Of a stretch of 64,000 nt of DNA, positions 1-9,013 are shown piece after piece. Every line of letters begins with the position of its first letter. Position 1 is the stretch's first letter. Origin of the DNA: Paracoccus onchidii. GTDB taxonomy: Bacteria; Pseudomonadota; Alphaproteobacteria; Rhodobacterales; Rhodobacteraceae. The translations under genes and the position numbers were made by a program. The notes beneath the pieces are model-generated. The model ran no database searches and was not told the origin of the DNA. It saw nothing but the letters and a program-made list of their open reading frames with translations. The stretch spans positions 96,486-160,485 of the forward strand of contig NZ_JAQBIE010000011.1 of assembly GCF_028294535.1 (NCBI RefSeq). The letters run 5' to 3'.

Positions 1-2
1 CG

Positions 3-950
<948 letters not shown>

Positions 951-960
951 TCCGGATCAT

Positions 961-993
961 GGATATTGCGGGCGCAAGCTGTCCGCAATATCC
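961..993 (+). terminator. Hairpin downstream of trxB, possible terminator
   Basis: Perfect 11-bp stem (GGATATTGCGG / CCGCAATATCC) with an 11-nt loop, starting 10 bases after the trxB stop. There is no T-run after the stem, so it may be a processing or stabilising hairpin rather than an intrinsic terminator. Confidence 0.4.
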
Positions 994-1070
994 GCAGGCC
1001 GGCAAGGGTGCCTTGTCTTTGCCGTGTGCCCAAATGCCTGTCCCATTCTCAAAGGAATGAATCGCCGAAC

Positions 1071-2024
1071 ATGTCAGCGCCCCATCAGATCCGTATCCCC
1101 CAGCTATTCGTATCGCCCGAGTCCGCCCTGGCGCTCGAAGAGGATGCGGGTCGGATCTTGTCCTGGACCCTGAGCGAAGCCCAGGCCAGCGAACTGGACT
1201 TGTTGATGAATGGCGGCCTGTTCCCCTTGAAGGGGTTCCTGAGCCAAGCCGACTATGACAGTGTTCTGTCCGATATGCAGCTGTCCTCGGGGCAATTCTG
1301 GCCCATGCCGCTGACCCTGGATGTTACCACCGCCTTCGCGGATGATGTCGAACCCGGAATGGATATCGCGTTGCGTGACTGCGATGGTGCGGTGTTGGCG
1401 ATCATGTCGGTGACGGATAAATGGCGGCCTGACCGGGAACATGAGGCGAGAACAGTCTTTGCGTCATCGGCCTCGACGGATCCCCGTGCGCAGACATTTC
1501 TGCAAACGACCCGACCGATATATCTGGGCGGAAAGGTCAAGGGCATTCGGGCTAGGACAACGGAAAACCAGCCCCTCATGCCGTCTGGTCCCAATGGCTT
1601 GCGATCGTATTTTCATGAACATGGCGCCATGTCTGTCGCGTTCCATGCGATAGATGAAAGGCTGGATGCGGGGCGGATCGCTGAACTTGTTGCTGCCGCA
1701 CGGGATGTTCAGGCGAAATGTCTGATCCACCTTGTGGCTGATTCAAGCATAGCTGGGCAAGCTGATGACATTGCGGGTCAATATGCCACGGCCGACAACG
1801 CCGCTTCAGCGATACAGCCATTTGTCGTTTCGGCGGAACATCTTCGGCCCGGGGCGGGGCTGCGCTATCTGTTGTGGCTGGGCCTGATCGCGCGCAATCA
1901 TGGTGCAACGCATGTCTTGATCCCGCGCGACACAAACCTTGCGCCGCACGCGCGGGAAAAGAGTTTGCGACAGCTTTCTGCGTCACTGGGCAGTCGGGCT
2001 GGTGTCACATTCGTAACGCTTTGA
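1071..2024 (+). CDS. ATP-sulfurylase-like protein without the catalytic motif or kinase domain
   Basis: About 317 residues. The start ATG has AAAGGA 11-20 bases upstream and the product begins MSAPHQIRIPQLFV, as the family does. The N-terminal PUA-like domain is clear (LLMNGGLFPLKGFLSQADYD, WPMPLTLDV, ALRDCDGAVLAIMSVTDKW, YLGGKVKGI). The body still aligns with sulfate adenylyltransferase (LRSYFHEHG, AARDVQAKCLIHLV, GLIARNHGATHVLIPRD). The catalytic QTRNPxHRAH motif, which should follow VAF, is replaced by HAIDERLDAGRI. The second part of the nucleotide pocket and the C-terminal APS-kinase domain, common in Rhodobacteraceae Sat, are absent. I infer a Sat-derived pseudoenzyme or a protein with a changed ligand. 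It is convergent with a sulfotransferase gene. Confidence 0.75.
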   Translation: MSAPHQIRIPQLFVSPESALALEEDAGRILSWTLSEAQASELDLLMNGGLFPLKGFLSQADYDSVLSDMQLSSGQFWPMPLTLDVTTAFADDVEPGMDIALRDCDGAVLAIMSVTDKWRPDREHEARTVFASSASTDPRAQTFLQTTRPIYLGGKVKGIRARTTENQPLMPSGPNGLRSYFHEHGAMSVAFHAIDERLDAGRIAELVAAARDVQAKCLIHLVADSSIAGQADDIAGQYATADNAASAIQPFVVSAEHLRPGAGLRYLLWLGLIARNHGATHVLIPRDTNLAPHAREKSLRQLSASLGSRAGVTFVTL

Positions 2025-2101
2025 CATCCCACTCGGGAAGGGCTGCCGGACACGCAAGGATTCATTCCAGCCGGTCGGAACCACAATTCGATGGTCCGGC
2101 C

Positions 2102-2896
2102 TCATGCGTGATCGAGGATGCCTTCGAATTTCGTGCCGACCAAAGCTGCGGCGCATTCGCCGCGATTCCTGATCATCTGGGCCGGTGGGCGTTTTACAAT
2201 CTTGTTCATGCGGATGCTGGTTGACACATGCGGCAAGTCCAGAAAGCGAAAAACCTCGTCTATGATCTTCTTTCGGCGTGGCTCGGATGAATAGAACTCA
2301 TCATATCGGATCTTGTAGACGCGATCTTCCGGCACTCGGTTCAGGGTTTTCTTCAACAGGTCATTTTCGGCGGAAATCGTGGTCAGGTGATCGGCAATTC
2401 GCGTGGGGTCCACGTCAATTGGCTCGGGCTCTTTCTGACCGTCCTTGTTGTGAAACACGACACCCGTCTGGTTCAGCAACTGCCATGAAACGAAACGCCC
2501 CAGGACATCATCGCGCAGCAACCCGATCACCTTCACGTCATGGCGCGTCTGGGGCCAGTTTTCCTGACCATGCTCCGACATCAATGTTGCGAATTCCTTG
2601 AAGCCAAGGGTCTTGATGCGCCCTAGCGGTTTTGCCTCCCTGGGTTTCAGCCGCAGCCATCGACCTGCGGTCCGACCCGCAACAAGTCCACGCAGCAATC
2701 CCGATTTCCGGGATACGCCGTCCAGATAGGCGGATGTGTCATTGGGGTACAGGTTCAGCCGGTCACGGATCTGGCGCACCCGGTTCCATTTTCCAAGCAC
2801 TTCACCGATGTTCAGCGCATTGGGATGCTGGTTCAGCAAGTTCACAAGTGTATTCGAACCACTCCGGCCAAGTGTCAGAACAACGTGTCTTTGCAT
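2102..2896 (-). CDS. Small sulfotransferase-family protein
   Basis: About 264 residues. The start is the ATG giving MQRHVVLTLGRSGSNT; AGGGA lies 6-7 bases upstream, and the longer frame would use TTG. LGRSGSNTLVNLLNQHPN is the 5'-phosphosulfate-binding loop of PAPS-dependent sulfotransferases, and VIGLLRDDVLGRFVSWQ corresponds to the 3'-phosphate-binding R/S region. RKKIIDEVFRFLDLP matches the late conserved part. The family transfers sulfate from PAPS to a carbohydrate or small molecule; the acceptor cannot be read here. It ends 78 bp from the convergent Sat-like gene. No signal peptide, so probably cytoplasmic. Confidence 0.75.
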   Translation of the reverse strand: MQRHVVLTLGRSGSNTLVNLLNQHPNALNIGEVLGKWNRVRQIRDRLNLYPNDTSAYLDGVSRKSGLLRGLVAGRTAGRWLRLKPREAKPLGRIKTLGFKEFATLMSEHGQENWPQTRHDVKVIGLLRDDVLGRFVSWQLLNQTGVVFHNKDGQKEPEPIDVDPTRIADHLTTISAENDLLKKTLNRVPEDRVYKIRYDEFYSSEPRRKKIIDEVFRFLDLPHVSTSIRMNKIVKRPPAQMIRNRGECAAALVGTKFEGILDHA

Positions 2897-3711
2897 ATGT
2901 TCCCTGTCATTTCTTGCGGCGTGCCCCGCGGAGGTCAATCCTTACACATCATACGGGCTTCGGCCTACGCGTCGAGCCTTCTGGCGGGGCGGTCATCCCA
3001 GCTTCGGAAATGTGTCACATTCACGGCAATCCAAAACCCTCGGGATGAATTTCGCGGCAATGTCGGCTGCAAAAAAGAATGAAGGGTGCGGGAACCTGCG
3101 ATCGATCCATATTCGGCAGACGGCGCAGTATGGTCGGGAACAACTGACATGAAGGGTGCGGACGACAGGGTTGGTTCCTGATCCGCGACCATTTCGCCGC
3201 TCTGCCGGGTTTTGACCCGGGTTTCATGCCTGGCGGCTTTTCGCATTTGGCCGGGATCTTTCCGCCTGCAAGCGGAGCCAGCAACCGATGCCATGAGTCC
3301 GGAGGTTTCCATTGCGATAGCTACTCCCGGCGCCCACCCTGCTGCGGGCCAGTTCCGACCTGCAGTTCCGTGACCGCCGGATCGGTTGTCCGGGACGCGG
3401 TGGGCGAGGTGCCAGCACGTGCGCCGCGTATTGTTTTCGATCGCGATGCGTGCCCGGCTGCCGTTCTCCGCTGGGTGGATGCCGTATCTCTTGACCAGTC
3501 CGACCGTTGTCAGACCCATCGCTTGGGTCACTTTCGCATTGAACTTGGCACAATGGCGCCTGCGTTTGGCCATCCCGGCACAATTTTCCCCCGGCGCAAA
3601 AGCTTGGCGGCCGGCCCCAGGTTTCGCAACCACCTCTGAAAATGTGGCCCGGCTTTCTTTCTTGGTTAGGGCGCAACAAGACTGTGCCTTGCCATTGCGT
3701 TCCAGAAAACT
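2897..3711 (-). other. Gene-poor stretch holding a decayed IS3 fragment
   Basis: About 800 bp between the sulfotransferase start and the histidine kinase stop. Open frames run through it on both strands but lack ribosome sites and recognisable products, apart from the IS3 OrfA-like remnant listed separately. Two copies of an ATGAAGGGTGCGG-like string occur at about 3080 and 3150, the only internal repeat I noticed. It looks like a scar of insertion and decay. Confidence 0.5.
3415..3573 (-). pseudogene. Remnant of an IS3-family OrfA transposase
   Basis: The minus-strand frame starting near 3573 reads MAKRRRHCAKFNAKVTQAM, then GLVKRYGIHPAENGSRARIAIENN. This resembles the start of IS3-group OrfA proteins (K-R-R-x-H-x-x-x-F-K-A-K-V, then a helix-turn-helix with YG-HP and KRxAIEN). 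After about 53 residues the likeness stops and no OrfB follows. Neither inverted repeats nor a target duplication could be recognised. I read it as a decayed fragment. Confidence 0.45.
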
Positions 3712-5010
3712 TCAGGCCGGCAGGTCGACGATTGCCGCCAGACCCCCCATTGACGAGCGCTCAAGGCGTAACTCGCCCCCATGCAATGCGGCCAGATCTG
3801 CTACGATCGACAGCCCCAACCCCGAACCAGACAGGCCGAATTCATCCAATCTACTGCCCCTGATCATCGCCTTGGGGACGTCTGTCTGCGCCATGCCCGG
3901 TCCATCATCCTCTATGCACAGGACCAGACGATCGCCGGGGAAACTGACCGTTATGCCGATCTGCCTGCGCCCCCATTTCACAGCGTTCTCGGCCAGGTTC
4001 CCGATTATTTCTTCCAGATCTTGGCGCTCGCCGGAAAAGGTGGCACCTTCGGGGCAGACGATCCGTGCCGTCATGTTCTTGTCCTGCAATGGCCAACGCA
4101 ACACCAACAGGATGTCGTCGATAACGGGGCGCAGCTCACAACGACGGCCCATTTGCTTCGGTCCCGCCTGACGTGCCCGCCGCAGGTGCCATCCGATCAA
4201 CCTGTCCATACGTGCGATCAGCGTCTGGCCATTGTGATCCGATGGCAGTTCATTTGCCAGGGCCGCCAAAGGGGTTTTCAGCGAATGGGCCAGATTCCCC
4301 AAATGGTGGCGCGACCGGCTCAAATGGGTGGCGTTCTGGTCGAGCGCAGCATTGATTTCATGCGTCAGCGGTTGCAGCTCGGCGACGTCCGGCAAGGGAA
4401 TCCGATCTTCCTTGCCCTCGCGAACATTGCGCAGGTCGTCGCCCAATCGATCCAGACTGCGCAGTCCGGCTGTCACCTGAACAAGGCTCGCGGCGGCCAG
4501 ACCGACCCCAAGAACGATAAGCGAAAAGGCCAGAGGCGCACGAATTTCGCGCAGGCTTTGTTCGATCTCGGATTGTGGCGCGGTCACCGTGATGGCAATC
4601 GGCTCTTCGGCGTCCGGGATCGTAATCTCGCGGCGCAATACACGCAATGGCGCGCCATCCGCGCCAGTTCCGCTGCCACCGACATAGCTGCCCGTTGAAC
4701 CGGTCAGGCGTCCATCCAACAATGAAGCAGAACGCGCGACGATGCGGCCTCCGCTATTGACCTGCCAGTACCAACCACTGAATGGCAGACCAAAGCGTGG
4801 ATCCGCCGGCAGGGTGGACAGGCTGACTTCTTCTTCGGAATCAATACCCAATGACCCGACCAAGGCATCTGCTACGGCAAAGGTTTCTGCATCGAAGCGA
4901 TCGGTCACGAACTGGTTCAACAAATGCGAGATAAGGAGAAATGCCGCCAGCAATGCGGCCGACAACCACACTCCTGCCAAAAGCAGCAATCGACCGCGCA
5001 ATGACTTCAT
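3712..5010 (-). CDS. Sensor histidine kinase (PhoQ-like architecture)
   Basis: 432-residue inner-membrane kinase of a two-component pair. A transmembrane helix at about 8-28, a periplasmic loop of about 130 residues, a second helix at about 161-181 and a HAMP-type linker lead to the HisKA segment NLAHSLKTPL (His242). The ATPase domain shows NLAENAVKWG (N box), EDDGPGM (G1) and GSGLGLSIV (G2). Its start overlaps the response-regulator stop by 4 nt (ATGA), so the two are translationally coupled. The periplasmic loop has no cluster of acidic or His residues that would name the ligand; the neighbouring PepSY-like and His-rich proteins suggest a metal or envelope signal (inference). Confidence 0.93.
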   Translation of the reverse strand: MKSLRGRLLLLAGVWLSAALLAAFLLISHLLNQFVTDRFDAETFAVADALVGSLGIDSEEEVSLSTLPADPRFGLPFSGWYWQVNSGGRIVARSASLLDGRLTGSTGSYVGGSGTGADGAPLRVLRREITIPDAEEPIAITVTAPQSEIEQSLREIRAPLAFSLIVLGVGLAAASLVQVTAGLRSLDRLGDDLRNVREGKEDRIPLPDVAELQPLTHEINAALDQNATHLSRSRHHLGNLAHSLKTPLAALANELPSDHNGQTLIARMDRLIGWHLRRARQAGPKQMGRRCELRPVIDDILLVLRWPLQDKNMTARIVCPEGATFSGERQDLEEIIGNLAENAVKWGRRQIGITVSFPGDRLVLCIEDDGPGMAQTDVPKAMIRGSRLDEFGLSGSGLGLSIVADLAALHGGELRLERSSMGGLAAIVDLPA

Positions 5011-5675
5011 CCGGCCGAACTCTCCAGCACATATCCTTCGCCCCGGCGCGTGGTGATCAACCCATCGCCGATCTTCTTGCGCAACCGGCCGATGACGACT
5101 TCGATCGATTTGAAATCGCGATCCGTTTCGGCTTCGTACAGATGCTCGGACAATTCGGTGCGGGTGATGATGCGGTTCTGATGGTGGATCAGATAGCTTA
5201 GAATACGGGTCTCGAATGATGTCAGCTTCAGCGGACTGCCATCGCGGGTAATCACACCCAGCTGCGTGTCCAGTGACAGCGGTCCCGCCACGATGATCGA
5301 TCGGCTATGTCCGGCCGCGCGGCGGATCAGCGTTTGGGCACGCAAGATAACCTCGTCCAGCCGGAAAGGCTTGACCGCATAGTCATCTGCTCCGGCCCGA
5401 AACCCCGCAACCTTGTCGGTCCAGTCGCCACGAGCCGTCAGGATCAGGACCGGCATGGTCACACCCTGATTTCGCCATCGTGTCAGCACTTCTATTCCGG
5501 ACATTCCCGGCAAACCAAGGTCCAGTATTGCCACGTCATAGGTTTCGGTCGCTCCCATGAACTCGCCATTCGTGCCATCCTCGGCGTGGTCGATGGCAAA
5601 ACCCGCCTCGTGAAATGCCGATATCAGCTGTTGGGCCAGAACCTTGTCGTCCTCGACAATCAATGCGCGCATCAA
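5007..5675 (-). CDS. OmpR/PhoP-family response regulator
   Basis: 222 residues. The receiver domain has an acidic pocket (VEDD) and phospho-acceptor Asp52 in AILDLGLPG, with the conserved Lys in AVKPF. A C-terminal winged helix follows (RILSYLIHHQNRIITRTEL, then RLRKKIGDG and RRGEGYVL). It is the partner of the kinase it overlaps downstream and itself overlaps the PepSY-type gene upstream by 4 nt, giving an operon PepSY-regulator-kinase. The operon is probably autoregulated from the 6080-6218 gap, which it shares with the divergent His-rich gene, though I could not define a binding repeat there. Confidence 0.94.
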   Translation of the reverse strand: MMRALIVEDDKVLAQQLISAFHEAGFAIDHAEDGTNGEFMGATETYDVAILDLGLPGMSGIEVLTRWRNQGVTMPVLILTARGDWTDKVAGFRAGADDYAVKPFRLDEVILRAQTLIRRAAGHSRSIIVAGPLSLDTQLGVITRDGSPLKLTSFETRILSYLIHHQNRIITRTELSEHLYEAETDRDFKSIEVVIGRLRKKIGDGLITTRRGEGYVLESSAG

Positions 5676-6079
5676 TTCTTGCTTTCGTTGTTCAAAGGTT
5701 TTCCGACGGGTTTCAGCGCCTCCAACTGGCCGCGACCGGCCACGTCCAGGAAACGGCCGTCGCGCGCGTCCATCCGAATTCTCAGCAGGTTTTGCTGCGG
5801 CGTGATAATCCTGAACTCGTAGATCAGCGCCGCCCCCAGATCGCGCTCTCTGGGTGTGGGCCGCATGATATTGACCCCGATCAAGCGACCCCGATAGCGT
5901 TCGCTGACCCGTTTGGCCAGCTTGTGAAAGGGCAGGGGGCGGAAATCCTGGGCCGCTGCGGCGCCCGGAAACGATTGCGGGGCGATCGCCATATGCGGAG
6001 CCAGAACAGGGCTATCGCGCGGCCAGGTCATGGCGGCTGCGATGGTCAGGCAGGTGCAGATCAGAAGACGGCGTTTCAT
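5672..6079 (-). CDS. Exported small PepSY-type protein
   Basis: 135 residues from the ATG giving MKRRLLICTCLTIAAAM; the longer frame lacks a signal start. After the signal peptide the mature part reads KLAKRVSERYRGRLIGVNIM, ALIYEFRIITPQQNLLRIRMD and GRFLDVAGRG. This is the two-strand, helix and D-x-x-x-G pattern of a PepSY domain, a periplasmic peptidase-inhibitor-like fold often encoded with PhoPQ-type systems. It is first in the operon and may act as an accessory modulator of the kinase. Family known, role inferred. Confidence 0.75.
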   Translation of the reverse strand: MKRRLLICTCLTIAAAMTWPRDSPVLAPHMAIAPQSFPGAAAAQDFRPLPFHKLAKRVSERYRGRLIGVNIMRPTPRERDLGAALIYEFRIITPQQNLLRIRMDARDGRFLDVAGRGQLEALKPVGKPLNNESKN

Positions 6080-6218
6080 GTCGCTATCTATGCCGCCCCG
6101 CGACCAAATGGAAACCAAACGAGATGTTGGCATTTCATTCGGCAAGGCCCAGTTAGAACGTGATTCGTGCTGACAGCCCAAGCCGGGTTGTCGGAATGAA
6201 CTCTACAAGGACGATATC

Positions 6219-7019
6219 ATGAGCAGCAGATTTTTCACCACGACCGCAACCTCGATCGCGTTGATTGCCGTTTTGGGCGGTGCCGCCTTTGCACAGGACA
6301 CTGCCGAGAGTTTTCAGATCCCAGAGGTTCTGGATGCCCTGAACCTGAATGATGTCGAGGTCAAGGACGGGCCTCGTGGCGGAACCAGGATCGAAGCCGA
6401 ACTGCCCGATGGTGGCGAGATCATGGCAATCCTCGACAAGCAGAACAACGTGATGATGATCAAGGGTGATGATGCGGCGCTGCCTCAGTCGGTTCTTGAT
6501 CAGATGCTGCCCCAAGCCGTTCGCGACAACGCAATTCTGTCGCAATTTGCGGTCATCGACCGTGTGGCAGGACATGAAGGACGGGCGATGGTCGCGGGTC
6601 AGGATGCAGATGGCGAAGAGCTGCGCGCCGGCTTTGATGCCGATGGCCGTCTGATGCGTTTCGGGCGGGGTGACGAGGATCATGGCCCCAAGCACCGCGG
6701 GAAACATCACCGCAAAGGTGGTGATCACGACAAGGGTGAGCGCGGTGGAATGCATGGCAAGCATGGCGATCATCACCGTGGCGATCACGGTCCCGAGGGG
6801 CACCGCAAAGCGGATGGCGACCATCACAACGAGCGGGCGATGAAGCGTATCGATTCTGCGGCCATCGACCAGAAACTGGGTGATGCGGGTTATACTGATC
6901 TAAGAGACCCACGCCCGGCCGGCCCGCGTATCCAACTGGATGCGGTCAACCCGGCAGGTGAGGCCGTCACGCTGGATCTCGATCGTGAAGGTGATGTGCT
7001 GCGCGAAGTTGCACGCTGA
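6219..7019 (+). CDS. Exported PepSY-like protein with a His-rich metal-binding linker
   Basis: 266 residues; AAGGA lies 8 bases before ATG. A Sec signal peptide ends at about residue 25 (GAAFA/QD). Two PepSY-like halves (about 30-145 and about 210-266, the latter ending LDLDREGDVLREV) flank a hydrophilic segment at about 155-203 carrying 13 histidines among Gly, Asp and Lys (for example GKHHRKGGDHD and KHGDHHRGDHG). Such segments bind Ni, Zn or Cu. The gene is divergent from the PepSY-regulator-kinase operon and is probably its target. I infer a periplasmic metal buffer or stress sensor; no closer family was recognised. Confidence 0.65.
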   Translation: MSSRFFTTTATSIALIAVLGGAAFAQDTAESFQIPEVLDALNLNDVEVKDGPRGGTRIEAELPDGGEIMAILDKQNNVMMIKGDDAALPQSVLDQMLPQAVRDNAILSQFAVIDRVAGHEGRAMVAGQDADGEELRAGFDADGRLMRFGRGDEDHGPKHRGKHHRKGGDHDKGERGGMHGKHGDHHRGDHGPEGHRKADGDHHNERAMKRIDSAAIDQKLGDAGYTDLRDPRPAGPRIQLDAVNPAGEAVTLDLDREGDVLREVAR

Positions 7020-7030
7020 TCGCAGGGATG

Positions 7031-7056
7031 GACAGGGGGGGGCTTTCCCCCCTGTC
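7031..7056 (+). terminator. Hairpin after the His-rich gene, between convergent genes
   Basis: GACAGGGGGG, loop, CCCCCCTGTC, followed by TTGC. Strong GC stem with a weak T-tract, placed between the convergent His-rich gene and the ABC transporter operon, where a bidirectional terminator is expected. Confidence 0.55.
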
Positions 7057-7071
7057 TTGCAGGGGGTTGGA

Positions 7072-8058
7072 TCAGTTCAGGGCCTTGTCCGTAATGGCAT
7101 GGGTCCAGGCGCCTTCGGGCTCTTTCGAGATGACCGGATCAGAGCCACCTGCCAACAGGGTTTCCACGGTGCGCTGGTAATCTGCCTGATCCAGCGTGCC
7201 GTTCGAACCGGCCGTCAGCTTGGCGACCTCGCTCATCATGCGGGTCTGATGCTCGATGGTCTGGGCGCCCGTCTCGTCATTGTCCAGCACGATTTCGGCC
7301 GCTTCATCAGGGTTTTCCTCGGCGTATTTCCAGCCTTTCATCGAGGCGCGGACGAAACGTGCCAGTTTGTCGACCATTTCGGGATCGTCCAGATTCTGTT
7401 CCAGCGTGTAGAGCCCGTCTTCAAGCGTCGCGACATCCTGATCTTCGTATTTGAACGTCACCAGATCGTCCTCGGTCAGTCCGGCATCCAGCACCTGACC
7501 ATATTCATTATAGGTCATGGTGCTGATGCAGGCCGCCTGTTTTTGCAGCAAGGGATCGACGTTGAAGCCCTGTTTGAGAACCGTCACCCCATCTTCGCCG
7601 CCCTCGGTCGAAAGCCCGAGCGTGTTCATCCAGCTGAGAAACGGGTATTCATTTCCGGCGAACCAGACCCCAAGCGTCTTACCCGCGAAATCGGTTTGTG
7701 GGTCCGATACACCGCTTTCTTTCAGGCAGGTCAGCATCATGCCCGAAGATTTATAGGGCTGTGCAATATTGACCAGCGGCAGCCCTTTTTCGCGCGCTGC
7801 CAGCGCGGCGGGCATCCATTCCACGGTGACATCGGCCCCGCCCCCGGCCAGAACCTGCGTCGGCGCAATGTCGGGGCCGCCGGGTTTGATGGTGACGTTC
7901 AGGTTCTCTTCCTCGTAGAAACCTTTGTCCTTGGCCACGTAATAGCCCGCAAACTGTGCTTGGGTTACCCATTTCAGCTGCAAGGTCAGGTCATCTGCCG
8001 CGCTTGCCACAGATGCAGACGATGCCAATACGGCTGCGGAAATCATCAGATATTTCAT
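7072..8058 (-). CDS. ABC transporter substrate-binding protein, NMT1/THI5-like
   Basis: 328 residues with a Sec signal peptide of about 20 residues (ending SVASA/AD). The mature start QLKWVTQAQFAGYYVAKDKG, followed by FYEEENLNV, is the signature of the NMT1/ThiY/SsuA-like periplasmic binding proteins, which carry pyrimidines, pyrimidine precursors, sulfonates or nitrate. It is the last gene of an operon with two permeases, an ATPase and pyrimidine-ring-opening enzymes. Dihydropyrimidine, uracil/thymine or hydantoin is therefore the likely ligand; this is inferred from context only. Confidence 0.88.
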   Translation of the reverse strand: MKYLMISAAVLASSASVASAADDLTLQLKWVTQAQFAGYYVAKDKGFYEEENLNVTIKPGGPDIAPTQVLAGGGADVTVEWMPAALAAREKGLPLVNIAQPYKSSGMMLTCLKESGVSDPQTDFAGKTLGVWFAGNEYPFLSWMNTLGLSTEGGEDGVTVLKQGFNVDPLLQKQAACISTMTYNEYGQVLDAGLTEDDLVTFKYEDQDVATLEDGLYTLEQNLDDPEMVDKLARFVRASMKGWKYAEENPDEAAEIVLDNDETGAQTIEHQTRMMSEVAKLTAGSNGTLDQADYQRTVETLLAGGSDPVISKEPEGAWTHAITDKALN

Positions 8059-8080
8059 TCGTCACTCTCCTGTTGGGGGC

Positions 8081-9013
8081 TCAGGCCCGTTTATTGCGCT
8101 GAGACGGGTGCCAGAATGTCACCTTCTTTTCGAGCAGCGCGACAATACCATAGAACAAGGTGCCGGCGATTGCGGCGACCAGAATTTCGGCCCAGACAAG
8201 CGGCAGGTCCAGCCGCCCGACCGCGGTCGAGATGCGAAAACCCATTCCCTTGGTCGGGCTTCCGAAGAATTCGGCCACGATGGCGCCGATCAGGGCCAGC
8301 GTGGAGGTGATCTTGAGGCCGTTGAACAGGAACGGCATTGCAGCTGGCATCCGCAACTTCCACAAAGATTGCCAATAGGGGGCGGCCCAGGTTGCCATCT
8401 GGTCCCGCTGCATCTGGTCGGTTGCTGCCAGTCCGGCGACCATGTTCACCAGAATTGGAAAGAACACCATGACCACAACCACCGCTGCCTTGGATTGCCA
8501 GTCGAAACCGAACCACATCACCAGAATTGGCGCGATTCCGACGATTGGCAACGCGGCGACAAAATTTCCGATTGGCAACAGGCCGCGTTGCAGGAAGGGG
8601 CTGCGGTCTATGGCGATTGCGGTCATGACCGCCGCCACCGCCCCCATGAGCCATCCCGTCAAGGCACCTTTCAGGATGGTTTGGACGAAATCGGTCCACA
8701 GGATGGCGGCATTCTGCAAGACACTGATCCCGATCTGACTGGGGGGCGGAAGTATGACCGATGGAATCGCAAAGATCCGGCAGCTCAGTTCCCAGATCAA
8801 CAACAAGGTTGCGCCAAAAATAATCGGGGTCAGGACACGCGCGAATGGCAGGTTCAGACTTGTCATGGCGACGTTCAACGTCCAGGCGATCAGCCACAGC
8901 AAGACGACCGGAAACAGGGGCGGCGCAATGGCGGCGGCCAGGATCAGAAAGGGGGCGGCCAACAGCGTTGGCATCATCTCGCGTCGGAATTCCTGTCGGG
9001 ATACGGGTTTCAT
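8081..9013 (-). CDS. ABC transporter permease (SsuC/ThiX type)
   Basis: 310 residues, six or more hydrophobic segments, and the BPD inner-membrane signature around AAPYWQSLWKLRMPAAMPFLFNGLKI, where the E-A-A loop contacts the ATPase. Two extra N-terminal membrane segments (about 15-70) precede the usual five-helix core. The start overlaps the next permease stop by 4 nt. Second of two different permeases, so the transporter is probably a heterodimer. Confidence 0.9.
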   Translation of the reverse strand: MKPVSRQEFRREMMPTLLAAPFLILAAAIAPPLFPVVLLWLIAWTLNVAMTSLNLPFARVLTPIIFGATLLLIWELSCRIFAIPSVILPPPSQIGISVLQNAAILWTDFVQTILKGALTGWLMGAVAAVMTAIAIDRSPFLQRGLLPIGNFVAALPIVGIAPILVMWFGFDWQSKAAVVVVMVFFPILVNMVAGLAATDQMQRDQMATWAAPYWQSLWKLRMPAAMPFLFNGLKITSTLALIGAIVAEFFGSPTKGMGFRISTAVGRLDLPLVWAEILVAAIAGTLFYGIVALLEKKVTFWHPSQRNKRA

